64,000 nucleotides of DNA, taken from assembly GCA_039822105.1 (NCBI GenBank), contig JBCBMW010000014.1, positions 1 to 64,000 on the forward strand, read 5' to 3'. The stretch comes from Parvularcula sp039822105. GTDB lineage: Bacteria > Pseudomonadota > Alphaproteobacteria > Caulobacterales > Parvularculaceae. Position 1 is the first letter of the stretch. Each line of letters opens with the position of its first letter. The notes beneath the pieces are model-generated. The model had not been told where the DNA came from, did no database searches, and saw only the letters and a list, made by a program, of their open reading frames with translations. This document shows, piece by piece, positions 26,099-35,207 of the stretch. A program made the translations under genes and the position numbers.

Positions 26099-28024
26099 TT
26101 GAGCAATCATGATAGCGCGGACAATTCGCGCATGACCGTTTGGTCGTTTTTCCGAGGTTTTGCCAAAGTCGTCATTGGCGGCGCGCTTTTTCTTCAAGCT
26201 TTTCTTTTCATCGTGCTTTTTGCGGTGGTGATTTCTGTTTTCGGCGGCCTGTCCTCGTCTGGTGACGGCTCGGGTCGTGAGGGCCCGGTGGTGAAAATCC
26301 CCGACGGGTCTGCCTTGCTCTTCAACCCCGTGGGTGTTCTCGCTGAGACGGAACCGGTGCCTGACCCCTTTGAAGAAGCTCTCGATGAGGTCTTTGGCGG
26401 CGGCAGCGACGGCCGCGTCAGTGTTCATAAGCTTGCTGAAGCCATTGAGGCGGCTGCCGGTGATGAGCGCATCACCTCGATGGTGCTGGATCTCGAAGGA
26501 CTCCTGATCCCGTCGAGCTACCTTTCCAAAGCCCACATCCTTGCCGACGCTGTCGAAGGTTTCCGGGAGAGCGGCAAAGAGGTGGTCGCTGTTGGCGATT
26601 ATTACGGCCAGGCCCAATACCTCGTGGCATCCGAAGCCAACACAGTGCTTCTCCACGACTATGGCGCGGTGGTGTTCCCGGGCTTTGGTCGTTACCGCAC
26701 CTATTACTCAACGCTGCTCGATAATCTCGACGTGACGCGGAATGTCTTCCGCGCAGGCAGCTTCAAGTCTGCCCTCGAGCCCTATTTCCGCGATGACATG
26801 TCACCTGAGGCTGAGGAAGCCAATCTCGCCTATCTCAATGCGATGTGGGACACAGTTGCGGCGCGGATTGATGAAAACCGTGGCCTCGGCGATGGCGCGA
26901 CCAAGGGCTTTTCTGACCAGCTCCCTGAGTTCGTCCGGGCCGCGCGCGGTGACCTCGCACTGACCGCGCTTGAGAGCGGTTATGTCGATGAGATCGGCTC
27001 GCGGGTTGAGCGTAAAGCCTTCCTGGCTGACCTCGTGGGGGAAGACGATGAGGGCGAGCTCAACCTTGTTGATATCGACACCTATCGCGCTGGCATGCCC
27101 CAAACTGAGGACCGCGACGACGTTCCGAACATCATGGTGATCCCTGTCGAAGGCGCCATTGTGATGGGCGAAGACGATGGCGCGAATGCCTCGGGTGAGG
27201 TGATTGCCAAGCGAATCCGTGATGCACGCGAGGACGAGGACGTCGCGGCTGTCGTCCTGCGAGTCGACTCCCCTGGCGGGGCGCTCTTTGCCGCGCAGCT
27301 GATGCATGAGGAGCTTGAGGCGCTGAAAGAGGCAGGCAAGCCGCTAGTCGCGTCGATGAGTTCGCTTGCGGCATCCGGCGGCTATTGGATCGCAGCTCCT
27401 GCGGACAGGATCTTCGCCGCTGAGACCACCATCACCGGATCGATCGGTGCCTACTCGTTCATCCCGACCTTCGAGAACTTGGCGGGCCGCTATGGCATCA
27501 CGGTAGACGGTGTTGGCACCACGCCGATTTCATCGCTCGATGGCGTGCCTCTGGCGCCGCTACCTGAAAGCGTCGTTGAGATCGCGCAGTACGGTATCGA
27601 AGATGCCTATCGCGACTTCCTCGACACGGTGGCAGCGGGTCGTGACCTGACCCCGGAAGAGGTCGATCAGCGCGGCCAGGGCCGCGTGTGGATCGGTACC
27701 CAGGCACTGGAGCTCGGCCTTGTCGACGAGATCGGTGAGCTGGGCGACGCCTTGGATGCCGCTGCAGAGCTGGCCGGTCTTGAGGACTACGACACGGTCG
27801 GCGCCACCCGTGAGAAGACCCAGTTCGAGCTCTTCCTCGAGGGCTTCGGGGCCGAGGCGGCTGTCCAGTCCGTGCTGCCGAAAGACGTCCTGGGCCTTGA
27901 GCGGCTCGAGCGGACAACCATCGGCAAAGCCGCCAAGATTGTCGGCAAAGAGCTGATGATCGAAGCTACCCACGACGATCCCAACGGCGTCTATGTCCGC
28001 TGTTTGGCTTGCGAAGACCTCTAA
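26099..28024 (+). CDS. sppA: signal peptide peptidase SppA, 67K type
   Basis: A membrane-anchored serine protease that degrades cleaved signal peptides, 641 residues, double-length (67K) form with two ClpP-like halves. An N-terminal membrane helix (about 20-50) is followed by the first half with the general-base Lys in GSFKSALEPYFRDDMSP, and the second half with the nucleophile Ser in LAASGGYWIAAPAD. The TTG at 26099 is chosen because GGGAGG lies five bases upstream; an in-frame ATG at 26132 has no ribosome-binding site. Divergent from moxR. Confidence 0.92.
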   Translation: MSNHDSADNSRMTVWSFFRGFAKVVIGGALFLQAFLFIVLFAVVISVFGGLSSSGDGSGREGPVVKIPDGSALLFNPVGVLAETEPVPDPFEEALDEVFGGGSDGRVSVHKLAEAIEAAAGDERITSMVLDLEGLLIPSSYLSKAHILADAVEGFRESGKEVVAVGDYYGQAQYLVASEANTVLLHDYGAVVFPGFGRYRTYYSTLLDNLDVTRNVFRAGSFKSALEPYFRDDMSPEAEEANLAYLNAMWDTVAARIDENRGLGDGATKGFSDQLPEFVRAARGDLALTALESGYVDEIGSRVERKAFLADLVGEDDEGELNLVDIDTYRAGMPQTEDRDDVPNIMVIPVEGAIVMGEDDGANASGEVIAKRIRDAREDEDVAAVVLRVDSPGGALFAAQLMHEELEALKEAGKPLVASMSSLAASGGYWIAAPADRIFAAETTITGSIGAYSFIPTFENLAGRYGITVDGVGTTPISSLDGVPLAPLPESVVEIAQYGIEDAYRDFLDTVAAGRDLTPEEVDQRGQGRVWIGTQALELGLVDEIGELGDALDAAAELAGLEDYDTVGATREKTQFELFLEGFGAEAAVQSVLPKDVLGLERLERTTIGKAAKIVGKELMIEATHDDPNGVYVRCLACEDL

Positions 28025-28101
28025 GCGGCTCTTCGCCCCACTTTTCCTCGCTGCGCTCGGCTTCGCTTGACCACGGAGCCGGGCGCTTCCATTTCTTAAG
28101 T

Positions 28102-28650
28102 GTGACTGATCTCAGCCGACTTGCTGCTTCGTTGAGTGACGCCGGTGGCGACAAACCGCTTCCGGTGGAGAACTGGCATCCCACCCATTGCGGGTCCATG
28201 GACCTGGTCATCAAAGATGACGGCTCCTGGTGGCATGAGGGCACCCCCATGACTCGCCCGCAATTGGTGCGCCTGTTTTCGCGCATCCTTCGCCGTGATA
28301 ACGATGAGTACGTCCTGGTGACACCGGTTGAGCGCGTCACCATCACTGTCGAGGATGTCCCCTTCATCGCCGTCGACTTCGATCGCACGGAAGAGGGTCT
28401 CGTCTTTGTCACCAATGTGGGTGACCGCGTTCTTCTGTCCAAAGAGCACCCGATCGAGCTTCGGACGAGCAAAGCCCTTGGTCATGATGCGCCTTATCTC
28501 CACGTGCGAGGCAAACTTGAAGCCCGCCTTAGTCGTGCTGCTTATTACCGCCTCATCGATGAGACGGATGCGGAGGAGGGCGATGACGCGGTCGTGATCG
28601 AAAGCGCAGGCGCGACCTTTGCTTTGCCAATGAATGCGGGGGATGCATGA
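28102..28650 (+). CDS. DUF1285 family protein
   Basis: A 182-residue soluble protein of the DUF1285 family, with NWHPTHCGSMDLVIKDDGSW near the start, then a beta-rich domain (LSKEHPIELR, PYLHVRGKLEARL). Its molecular role is not established. The order sppA-DUF1285-nudix-cca is a familiar alphaproteobacterial arrangement. GTG start without a strong ribosome-binding site; the sequence before it, which reads through to the end of sppA, lacks family character. It overlaps the nudix gene by 4 bases. Confidence 0.8.
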   Translation: MTDLSRLAASLSDAGGDKPLPVENWHPTHCGSMDLVIKDDGSWWHEGTPMTRPQLVRLFSRILRRDNDEYVLVTPVERVTITVEDVPFIAVDFDRTEEGLVFVTNVGDRVLLSKEHPIELRTSKALGHDAPYLHVRGKLEARLSRAAYYRLIDETDAEEGDDAVVIESAGATFALPMNAGDA

Positions 28651-29291
28651 ATCAGTGGCAGGACAAAATTGCGCGTGGCCTCACCGCGCCTGATGCCAGC
28701 CGTGAACGTTTTTTGTTCCAAGAGCTGAACCCAAAACTCGCTCACGCGCCGATCTTGAAGTCGCCGCCCACGGCCCCGCGCCCTGCGTCCGTGTTGATCG
28801 GTGTGCGTGATGGTGATGACCCCACGGTCGTCTTGACCGTCAGGGCACCGACCATGCCGTCCCATGCTGGCCAGATCAGCCTCCCCGGGGGCACGCCCAA
28901 GGACGAAGACGACGGCGACGTTGGAACCGCTCTTCGTGAAGCCGAAGAGGAAGTCGGTCTCGCGCGGGCGTCCATCGATGTGCTCGGTACTCTTGGTCCG
29001 CACCACGGCGGCCTTGGCTATGTCGTCACCCCCGTGATTGGCATCGTCGATCCCGGCGTGCCCATGGAGCCCTGTCCGCGCGAGGTGTCCGAGGCCTTCG
29101 AAGTGCCGCTGGCGGCCTTACTGGATCAAGACAATCATGTGGTGGAGCAACGGATCTTCAACCACGTGCCCTATGATATGTATGCCGTACCCGTCTTTGA
29201 TACTGGCGGTATCAGACGGAACATCTGGGGTCTGACGGCAGGGATCCTGCGGACTTTCTCCGAAGTCTTTCACTATGACAGCGGACGCTAG
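28647..29291 (+). CDS. CoA pyrophosphatase, NUDIX
   Basis: A 214-residue NUDIX hydrolase of the NudL/CoAse type, which cleaves coenzyme A to 4'-phosphopantetheine and 3',5'-ADP. The Nudix box is ALREAEEEVGL preceded by LPGGTPKDEDDGD, and the UPF0035-type upstream VRAPTMPSHAGQISLPGG identifies the CoA branch. ATG start inside the DUF1285 stop; its 3' end overlaps cca by 17 bases. Confidence 0.9.
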   Translation: MNQWQDKIARGLTAPDASRERFLFQELNPKLAHAPILKSPPTAPRPASVLIGVRDGDDPTVVLTVRAPTMPSHAGQISLPGGTPKDEDDGDVGTALREAEEEVGLARASIDVLGTLGPHHGGLGYVVTPVIGIVDPGVPMEPCPREVSEAFEVPLAALLDQDNHVVEQRIFNHVPYDMYAVPVFDTGGIRRNIWGLTAGILRTFSEVFHYDSGR

Positions 29292-30480
29292 ATTCGCTTG
29301 GCTCAAGGACGAGCGCTTGCAGGCTGTTTTTTCTGCGCTTCATCGCGAGGGTGAGGCGCGGCTGGTCGGCGGATGCGTGCGCGATAGCCTTCTAGGTCTT
29401 GCGCCGCTCGACCACGACGCGATCGACATTGACATCGCAACGACCCTGAACCCCGATGAGATGGGCACGGCATTCAGCCGTGCGGGGATCAAATGGGTCG
29501 GAACCGGTGTTGCGCATGGCACGTTGACGGCGATCGTTGACGACCTGGTGTGCGAATGCACCAGCCTTCGCAGCGATATCGAAACCGATGGCCGCCACGC
29601 CGAGGTGGCGTTCACCCGCGACTGGGACCTTGATTGGCGACGGCGTGACTTCACGATCAACGCTCTCTATGCGGATTGCAACGGCGTGCTTTGGGATCCC
29701 TCGGGTGGTCTCGCTGATCTTGATGCAAGGCGAGTACGCTTCATTGGCGATCCGGTCGAACGCATACGGGAAGATGTGCTCCGGATCCTAAGGTTTTTCC
29801 GCTTCTCCGCTCGGTTCGGCGATACGTTTGATAACGGTGCCTTGGAGGCGATCAAACAGACCGCGGCGCTGCTCGATGGTCTCTCCAAAGAGCGCATTTG
29901 GTCTGAGTTTTCGCGAACGCTGGCGGCGAAAGCAGCGCCTGTCGCGATGCGAGCCGCGGATGAGGTGGGGGCGCTCAAGCGCATCGTCGGCTCCAACGCT
30001 GACCTTGATGCCTTTGAGAAGGTTCATCAGCCAGCGGATCTGTCTCCAGCGTTGGGGATCGCTGCCCTATGGCCTGGACTGTCGGGGGACGACCTCAGGC
30101 AAGCGTTCAAGCCGTCCACTGATTTCCTGAAGGCTCACCGGGCGGTTGAGGCCGCGGCCGAGAGCATTGCTCAAGGCGCGTCGTCGCCGAGGCTATTGTA
30201 CACGTTTGGTCGTGAGGCTTCGCTCGATGCGATCCGTTTGGCCGAAGCTCGCGGCGTTGCCATTGATCCGGCGCTGGCGACGTCAGTGGACACAGATGAC
30301 ATCCCTGTCCTGCCGCTTGCTGGCCGGGACCTTGTCGCAGGCGGAATTCCGCCTGGGGAGCAGGTGGGCCTCATCCTGCGCCGCTTTGAAGACGCCTGGC
30401 TCGACGCTGGTGCGCCGCAGACGGACGAGGAGGTCAAAGACCTCCTGACCGCTGTTCTAAGCGGCCAGGCGCCGCGCTGA
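29275..30480 (+). CDS. cca: CCA tRNA nucleotidyltransferase
   Basis: A 401-residue class II nucleotidyltransferase of the poly(A) polymerase/CCA-adding family, which builds or repairs tRNA 3' CCA ends. It has VGGCVRDSLLG (nucleotide recognition), DIDIA (metal carboxylates), RRRDFTINALY, and the helical tRNA-binding region (RFFRFSARFG). The tRNA-Lys in this window carries an encoded CCA, so here the enzyme probably acts mainly in repair. It overlaps the nudix gene by 17 bases and is tail to tail with smc (24-base overlap). Confidence 0.93.
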   Translation: MTADARFAWLKDERLQAVFSALHREGEARLVGGCVRDSLLGLAPLDHDAIDIDIATTLNPDEMGTAFSRAGIKWVGTGVAHGTLTAIVDDLVCECTSLRSDIETDGRHAEVAFTRDWDLDWRRRDFTINALYADCNGVLWDPSGGLADLDARRVRFIGDPVERIREDVLRILRFFRFSARFGDTFDNGALEAIKQTAALLDGLSKERIWSEFSRTLAAKAAPVAMRAADEVGALKRIVGSNADLDAFEKVHQPADLSPALGIAALWPGLSGDDLRQAFKPSTDFLKAHRAVEAAAESIAQGASSPRLLYTFGREASLDAIRLAEARGVAIDPALATSVDTDDIPVLPLAGRDLVAGGIPPGEQVGLILRRFEDAWLDAGAPQTDEEVKDLLTAVLSGQAPR

Positions 30481-33400
30481 TTCAAGATCCAAGCTGAAGA
30501 GCTGGCTGACCCCGCGCTCCATCATGGTGACGCCGTAGAGGCGATCCATCCGCGACATGGTCAGCGGGTGGTGGGTGACCACCAGGAAGCGCGTCGAGCT
30601 CGACGAGGCCATCAGTGACAGGAGGTTACAGAACCGCTCGACATTGGCGTCGTCCAGCGGCGCGTCGACCTCGTCGAGAACGCAGATCGGGGCCGGGTTG
30701 GTACGGAACGCGGCAAAGATCAGGGCGGTCGCCGTCAACGCTTGCTCACCACCTGACATCAGGCTCAGCGACTGGAGCTTCTTGCCCGGCGGGCAGGCAA
30801 AGATCTCAAGACCTGCCGCAAGCGGATCATCATTGTCGACAAAGCGCAGTTGCGCTTCCCCGCCACCAAAGAGGCTGGTGAAGAGATCGCGGAAATGTCC
30901 GTTCACGGTATCAAACGCAGCTAGCAGCCTCTGCCGTCCCTCGCGATTGATCGAATTGACGGCATTGCGCAGCTGGTTTGAGGCCGCGTGGCAGTCCCCC
31001 CGTTCCCGGCGCAGGGTGGAAAGTCGCTCGTCGACCTGTTCTTTTTCCTCAGCTGCCAGAAGGTTCACCGCGCCCATGCGCTCACGCTCCTGCTCGAGCT
31101 TGGCCAGTTTCCGCGCCAGATCATCCGCGCTCGCGGCAGTCTCTTCGCTGGTGATCGAGGCGGCGGCCTCTTCGGGCGTGACGCCTGCCTCGGTGAGCGC
31201 CTCTTCAAGTTTGGCTTTGGCGCCGCTCAGTTCCGCGGAGAGGGCCGCAGCTGTTTCCCGCGCGGTGCTGGCCGTCGCGTCGGCCTCGCGGCGGTTGCGA
31301 TCAGCATCGCTCATTTGGCTCTGGAAGTTCGCAACAGAAGCCTGGGACTGGCTCCAAAGCTCCTTGTGCCCCTCAGCGATGGTCGTGAGGTCCGCGAGCC
31401 GCGCCGCTTCGCGGTCCTGATCGTCGTTCGCGGCTTGTTGATCAGCTTCCAGACGAACACGTTCTGACGTCAGCTCCTGAAGCCGTGCGCTGGCTGCCGT
31501 GCGGCGGTCGCTCCAGGCTTTGATGGCCGTGTTGCTTTGGCGAAGGACGTCTCGCCGTTCAGCAGATGCGCGGCGATGGTCTGCCGCCTGGCCTCGGGCG
31601 CGGCCCGATTGCCTGCGTGCTTCGTCCCGGGCGTGACGGGCCGCCTCAAGGTCACGTTGTTTCTCGGCGCTCACTTGCTCAGCAGCCGGAAGACTGGCCA
31701 ATCGCTCCTCGGCTTTGGCGAGGGCTTCGGCGTTGGCGAGCAGCTGCTCGTCGACGCTTTCGCGCCTTAGTTTCGTGGTCTCAGCTTCGCGGATGAGTTT
31801 CTCCGCGCGGCCAATCGCTTCGTCATGGGCCGAGCGCGCTTTGGAGGTCTCGACCTCTGCGCTTTTCAAGATGCCCTCGGCGATTTCGAGGGACGCGCGG
31901 CTCGTCTCGACCACGAGCGTGGCGCGCGCCGCAGCGTTCGAGGCCTCAGCGCGTTCCTGGTCGAGCTGACCCAAGCGGGCGGCAGCCGACAGAAGCTCCT
32001 GCAAATGGGCGTCCGCTTCGCCGGTGCTGCGGAAACCGTCCCAGCGCCAGACTTGGCCCTGGCGGTTGACGAGGATTTGGCCTGAATGAAGCTCCCTGAG
32101 CTGATCATCCCCAGGCAGACCATCAATCACACCGATAGAGGCCAGGCGCCGGGTGAGCTCCGCCGGAGCGTAAACGAGAGACGAGAGGGACTCAGCGCCC
32201 TCGGGAAGCGGGGGCAACGCAATCGGCGACGCACCAAGGTCGGTCCAGCTGCGATCGCCGTCCTCGCCGAGCGCCGCATGGAGCCCGGCGCCGAGAGCCG
32301 ATGCCAACGCTTTTTGCAAACTTTCCGGGGCTTTGAGCCCGCTCAACAGCGTTCCTTCGCTCTCACCATCCCGCCCGTCGGGGACGAGGGGACGCAGAAC
32401 CGCCGCCTCTTTGTCGAGCAGGGTCAGACGCTCTTTCGCCTCTCTTTGCGTTTCCTGCGCGACCCGCATCGTCTCACGCTGGGTCTCTGCCTCAGTTTTG
32501 TGCGTATGAAGAGCATCCTCTGCCACCTTCAGCGCATCGGCCGTTTGCTCGGCGATCTCTTGCGCTTCGGCGACATCCGCCTCGCTCACCATCGGCAGTT
32601 CAGCCGACCTTGCGTCCAGCCGCTGTTTTTCATCGCGCAGAGACTGAAGCTGTTTCTCGGCCTCAGCCTGCGCGCGTTGGGCGGAGCGTGCCTCGGCCTC
32701 GGCCTCGGCGAGCTCCCGCTGCTTGGTCTCGAACGTCTTTTCGGCCTCGCTCAAGGCCGTATCGGCTTCGAGTGCCCTTTGTTCGAGCTCTGAGCGTTTG
32801 GACGTCTCAGCGGCGATTTCATCTTCAAGTTGCGTAATCCGAGCCTTCGCGGTGGCAATCGCTTCATCCGCTTCCGTGAGTAAACTGGTCTCGCGGGCCT
32901 CGTCTGTCGTACATCGTTCGAGCGTTCGTTTTCGTTCCTCGGCCGCCTCTCGCCGAAGCGCGGCGGCACTTTCGAAGCTTTTGAGATCGGCTTCCGCCGC
33001 CGCCATGGCCTGGGCGGCGTCGCGCTCCGTCGACCTTGCCGCTTCGAGCCGCTCGGCCAGCGCAGAAGCCTCACGATCAGCACGCGCTGCTTTTTCCGTC
33101 GTCTCAGCAACAACGAGAGCTTGTTCCTCGGCGCGCTGTTTGAGGGTCTCATGGGCGAGGAAGGCGTCGCGCACACGGCTGGCGGTCAGTGCGGTATCCA
33201 CCTCTTTGATCTCATCACTGATCTCTTTGTAACGGGTCGCCTTCCGGGCCTGGCGGGCCAATTGATCGCTTTGCAGATCCAGCTCGCCTATGACATCGTC
33301 CAGGCGCTCAAGATTGTCCGCAGCAGCTTTCAGGCGCAGCTGCGCTTCATGCCGCCGCGCCGAGAGACCGGTAACACCAGCAGCTTCCTCCAAGAACCGG

Positions 33401-33903
33401 CGACGATCAGTGGGCTTGGCCGCGATCAGCTCGGCAATCTGTCCCTGACGGACGAGGGAAGGCGAGGTGGCGCCGGTCGATGCATCAGCGAAGAGCATCT
33501 GAACATCGCGTGCACGGACTTCTTTGCCATTGATCGAATAAGCTGAGATCGAACCATCAGCACGCCGCATAACCCGGCGGGTGACGGTGAGCGTGTCGGA
33601 ATCGTTGAATGCGGCCGGTGCGCGCCGCTCGGCGTTATCGATCTCCAACGTGACTTCAGCCCAACTGCGCGCAGGGCGTCCGCCGGAGGTGCCGGCAAAG
33701 ATCACTTCATCCATGCCGGAGGCGCGCATCGCTTTGGCGCTGTTTGCGCCCATCAGCCATCTGAGGCCCTCAACGAGGTTCGATTTCCCGCAACCATTGG
33801 GGCCGACAATGCCGGTGAGACCAGGTTTGATCTCCACATCGACCGGTTCGACGAAGGATTTAAAGCCGCAAAGGCGGAGGCGTTCAAAGCGCATGTGGGT
33901 CAT
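30457..33903 (-). CDS. smc: chromosome segregation protein SMC
   Basis: A 1148-residue SMC ATPase, which with ScpA/ScpB loops and compacts the chromosome. N-terminal Walker A (GPNGCGKSN, about residue 34), two coiled-coil arms of very high Glu/Ala/Arg content, a hinge around residues 520-650, and a C-terminal head with the ABC signature LSLMSGGEQALTATAL and Walker B/D-loop VLDEVDAPLDDANV. scpA and scpB are not in the window. ATG start. The 54-base spacer to the DsbA-like gene contains GTTAACC and a GANTC site (GATTC). Confidence 0.97.
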   Translation of the reverse strand: MTHMRFERLRLCGFKSFVEPVDVEIKPGLTGIVGPNGCGKSNLVEGLRWLMGANSAKAMRASGMDEVIFAGTSGGRPARSWAEVTLEIDNAERRAPAAFNDSDTLTVTRRVMRRADGSISAYSINGKEVRARDVQMLFADASTGATSPSLVRQGQIAELIAAKPTDRRRFLEEAAGVTGLSARRHEAQLRLKAAADNLERLDDVIGELDLQSDQLARQARKATRYKEISDEIKEVDTALTASRVRDAFLAHETLKQRAEEQALVVAETTEKAARADREASALAERLEAARSTERDAAQAMAAAEADLKSFESAAALRREAAEERKRTLERCTTDEARETSLLTEADEAIATAKARITQLEDEIAAETSKRSELEQRALEADTALSEAEKTFETKQRELAEAEAEARSAQRAQAEAEKQLQSLRDEKQRLDARSAELPMVSEADVAEAQEIAEQTADALKVAEDALHTHKTEAETQRETMRVAQETQREAKERLTLLDKEAAVLRPLVPDGRDGESEGTLLSGLKAPESLQKALASALGAGLHAALGEDGDRSWTDLGASPIALPPLPEGAESLSSLVYAPAELTRRLASIGVIDGLPGDDQLRELHSGQILVNRQGQVWRWDGFRSTGEADAHLQELLSAAARLGQLDQERAEASNAAARATLVVETSRASLEIAEGILKSAEVETSKARSAHDEAIGRAEKLIREAETTKLRRESVDEQLLANAEALAKAEERLASLPAAEQVSAEKQRDLEAARHARDEARRQSGRARGQAADHRRASAERRDVLRQSNTAIKAWSDRRTAASARLQELTSERVRLEADQQAANDDQDREAARLADLTTIAEGHKELWSQSQASVANFQSQMSDADRNRREADATASTARETAAALSAELSGAKAKLEEALTEAGVTPEEAAASITSEETAASADDLARKLAKLEQERERMGAVNLLAAEEKEQVDERLSTLRRERGDCHAASNQLRNAVNSINREGRQRLLAAFDTVNGHFRDLFTSLFGGGEAQLRFVDNDDPLAAGLEIFACPPGKKLQSLSLMSGGEQALTATALIFAAFRTNPAPICVLDEVDAPLDDANVERFCNLLSLMASSSSTRFLVVTHHPLTMSRMDRLYGVTMMERGVSQLFSLDLESARRLAA

Positions 33904-33957
33904 CCTATCGGCGCCCGAGACCTGAGCGCCAGATCGTTAACCTATACGATTCGAAGC

Positions 33958-34677
33958 CTAGCTGCGCTTTTCGACCTCGGCCGCGATGCGAGCGATCACC
34001 TCTTCTTCAGTCCGGCCGTAGTCGAAGATTTTACCGTCGATGACGAGGGTCGGCGTGGAGTCGACACCGAGATCTCGGCCCGATTCAATCGATGCGACGA
34101 GCACATCGCGAATGTCCTCGCGGGCGAAGCAATCGTCGAACTGGTCACCGCCAATGCCGACCTGCGCCGCAAGGTTGCGCAGCTCTGTGCCTGGCTCCTG
34201 GCTGTAGATCCAGGTGCGCTGGGTTTTGTAGAGCGCGTCGACAACAGCGTAATAGCCCTCTGGGCCAGAGTCGGTCGCAGCGCAGCGCGCCACGATAAAG
34301 CCCGCTTGCGAAAGACGCACCGGCGGGGTCGGGAACTCCCGATACTCAAAGCGCACAAGCCCCGTGTCGATGAATTGCTCTTTGATCGCAGGGAAAAGAT
34401 TCGCGTGGAAATTGGCGCAGCCGCCACATGTCACGGACGCGTACTCGACGATGGTGAGCGGCGCATCGGGGCTGCCGATCACCATGTCCTCGGCCGCGCG
34501 GCTGCCTGCTGGTGCTGGCAGCAGCTCAGGCTCAGCGGGCGCTTCGGCGGTTTCCGCTGGAGCTTCCGTTTCCGCCGCAGGAGCAGCGTCAGCACTCTCC
34601 GTGCCGGAGCCGCCGCAAGCGGCGAGGGCGAGAGCAGAAAACGAGGCGAGGGCGAGGCGCGCATCTAAGAAAGTCAT
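33958..34677 (-). CDS. DsbA-family thiol:disulfide lipoprotein
   Basis: A 239-residue exported thioredoxin-fold protein. The signal ends in lipobox ALAAC (Cys20), followed by an Ala/Glu/Pro-rich linker to about residue 68. The DsbA-like domain has the active site CGGC (in YASVTCGGCANFH) and the cis-Pro loop DSTPTLVIDG. It probably forms or shuffles disulphides at the periplasmic face. It lies between smc and the dciA-like gene, in the order smc-dsbA-dciA-mutY common in alphaproteobacteria. Confidence 0.87.
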   Translation of the reverse strand: MTFLDARLALASFSALALAACGGSGTESADAAPAAETEAPAETAEAPAEPELLPAPAGSRAAEDMVIGSPDAPLTIVEYASVTCGGCANFHANLFPAIKEQFIDTGLVRFEYREFPTPPVRLSQAGFIVARCAATDSGPEGYYAVVDALYKTQRTWIYSQEPGTELRNLAAQVGIGGDQFDDCFAREDIRDVLVASIESGRDLGVDSTPTLVIDGKIFDYGRTEEEVIARIAAEVEKRS

Positions 34678-34709
34678 GCCGCTCTCCTAACCGACGTTGG
34701 GGGCCGCGC

Positions 34710-35198
34710 CTACTCCTCTTTGGCCCTCACGCTTTGCCGCATCGCGTCGAGTGCGGCCTTCAGATCACTGCTGACCGCGCGGTCGGTCTCCTTCACCGCT
34801 GGGGCAGCTGAAAGCCTGCGAGTCTGCCAGCTTCGGGCCTCTTTGCCTTCGCGAAACACGATCCTTTGCAGCCGCGGCAGACCGAGCTGATGGCGGATCC
34901 GGCCCAGAAGCGCCTCTTGAGCATACTGAATTTTCATGGCCGCTGCGCCGCTTTTGACGGCGACCTCAAGGGCTTGGCTTCGCCCGCGGGTGATGATCCG
35001 GATCGGCCGACATAGAGGCGCAAGCTCAGGACCGGCGATCTTCGGCCATTCTGATGCGAGCCGCGGATCCATGGCGCCCGAAGCCGCGGCAAGCCGCGCA
35101 ATGTGCGGCCCAAGCGACCGGCCAACCGGCGGAGCGGCTTTGCGCACCGGCTTGGTGCGAACCTCTGACGCTTGGCTTGGGGGGGCGGGCCTCGGCAT
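34710..35198 (-). CDS. DciA/DUF721 family protein
   Basis: A 162-residue basic protein. The region IAGPELAPLCRPIRI...LEVAVKSGAAAMKIQYAQ is the KH-like DUF721 (DciA) domain. In most bacteria without DnaC, DciA loads the replicative helicase DnaB. The N-terminus is Pro/Lys-rich and disordered and the C-terminus is helical. The chosen ATG lies only 9 bases from the mutY start on the other strand; GTG/TTG codons further upstream would overlap mutY. Confidence 0.75.
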   Translation of the reverse strand: MPRPAPPSQASEVRTKPVRKAAPPVGRSLGPHIARLAAASGAMDPRLASEWPKIAGPELAPLCRPIRIITRGRSQALEVAVKSGAAAMKIQYAQEALLGRIRHQLGLPRLQRIVFREGKEARSWQTRRLSAAPAVKETDRAVSSDLKAALDAMRQSVRAKEE

Positions 35199-35207
35199 AG
35201 AGCGAGG

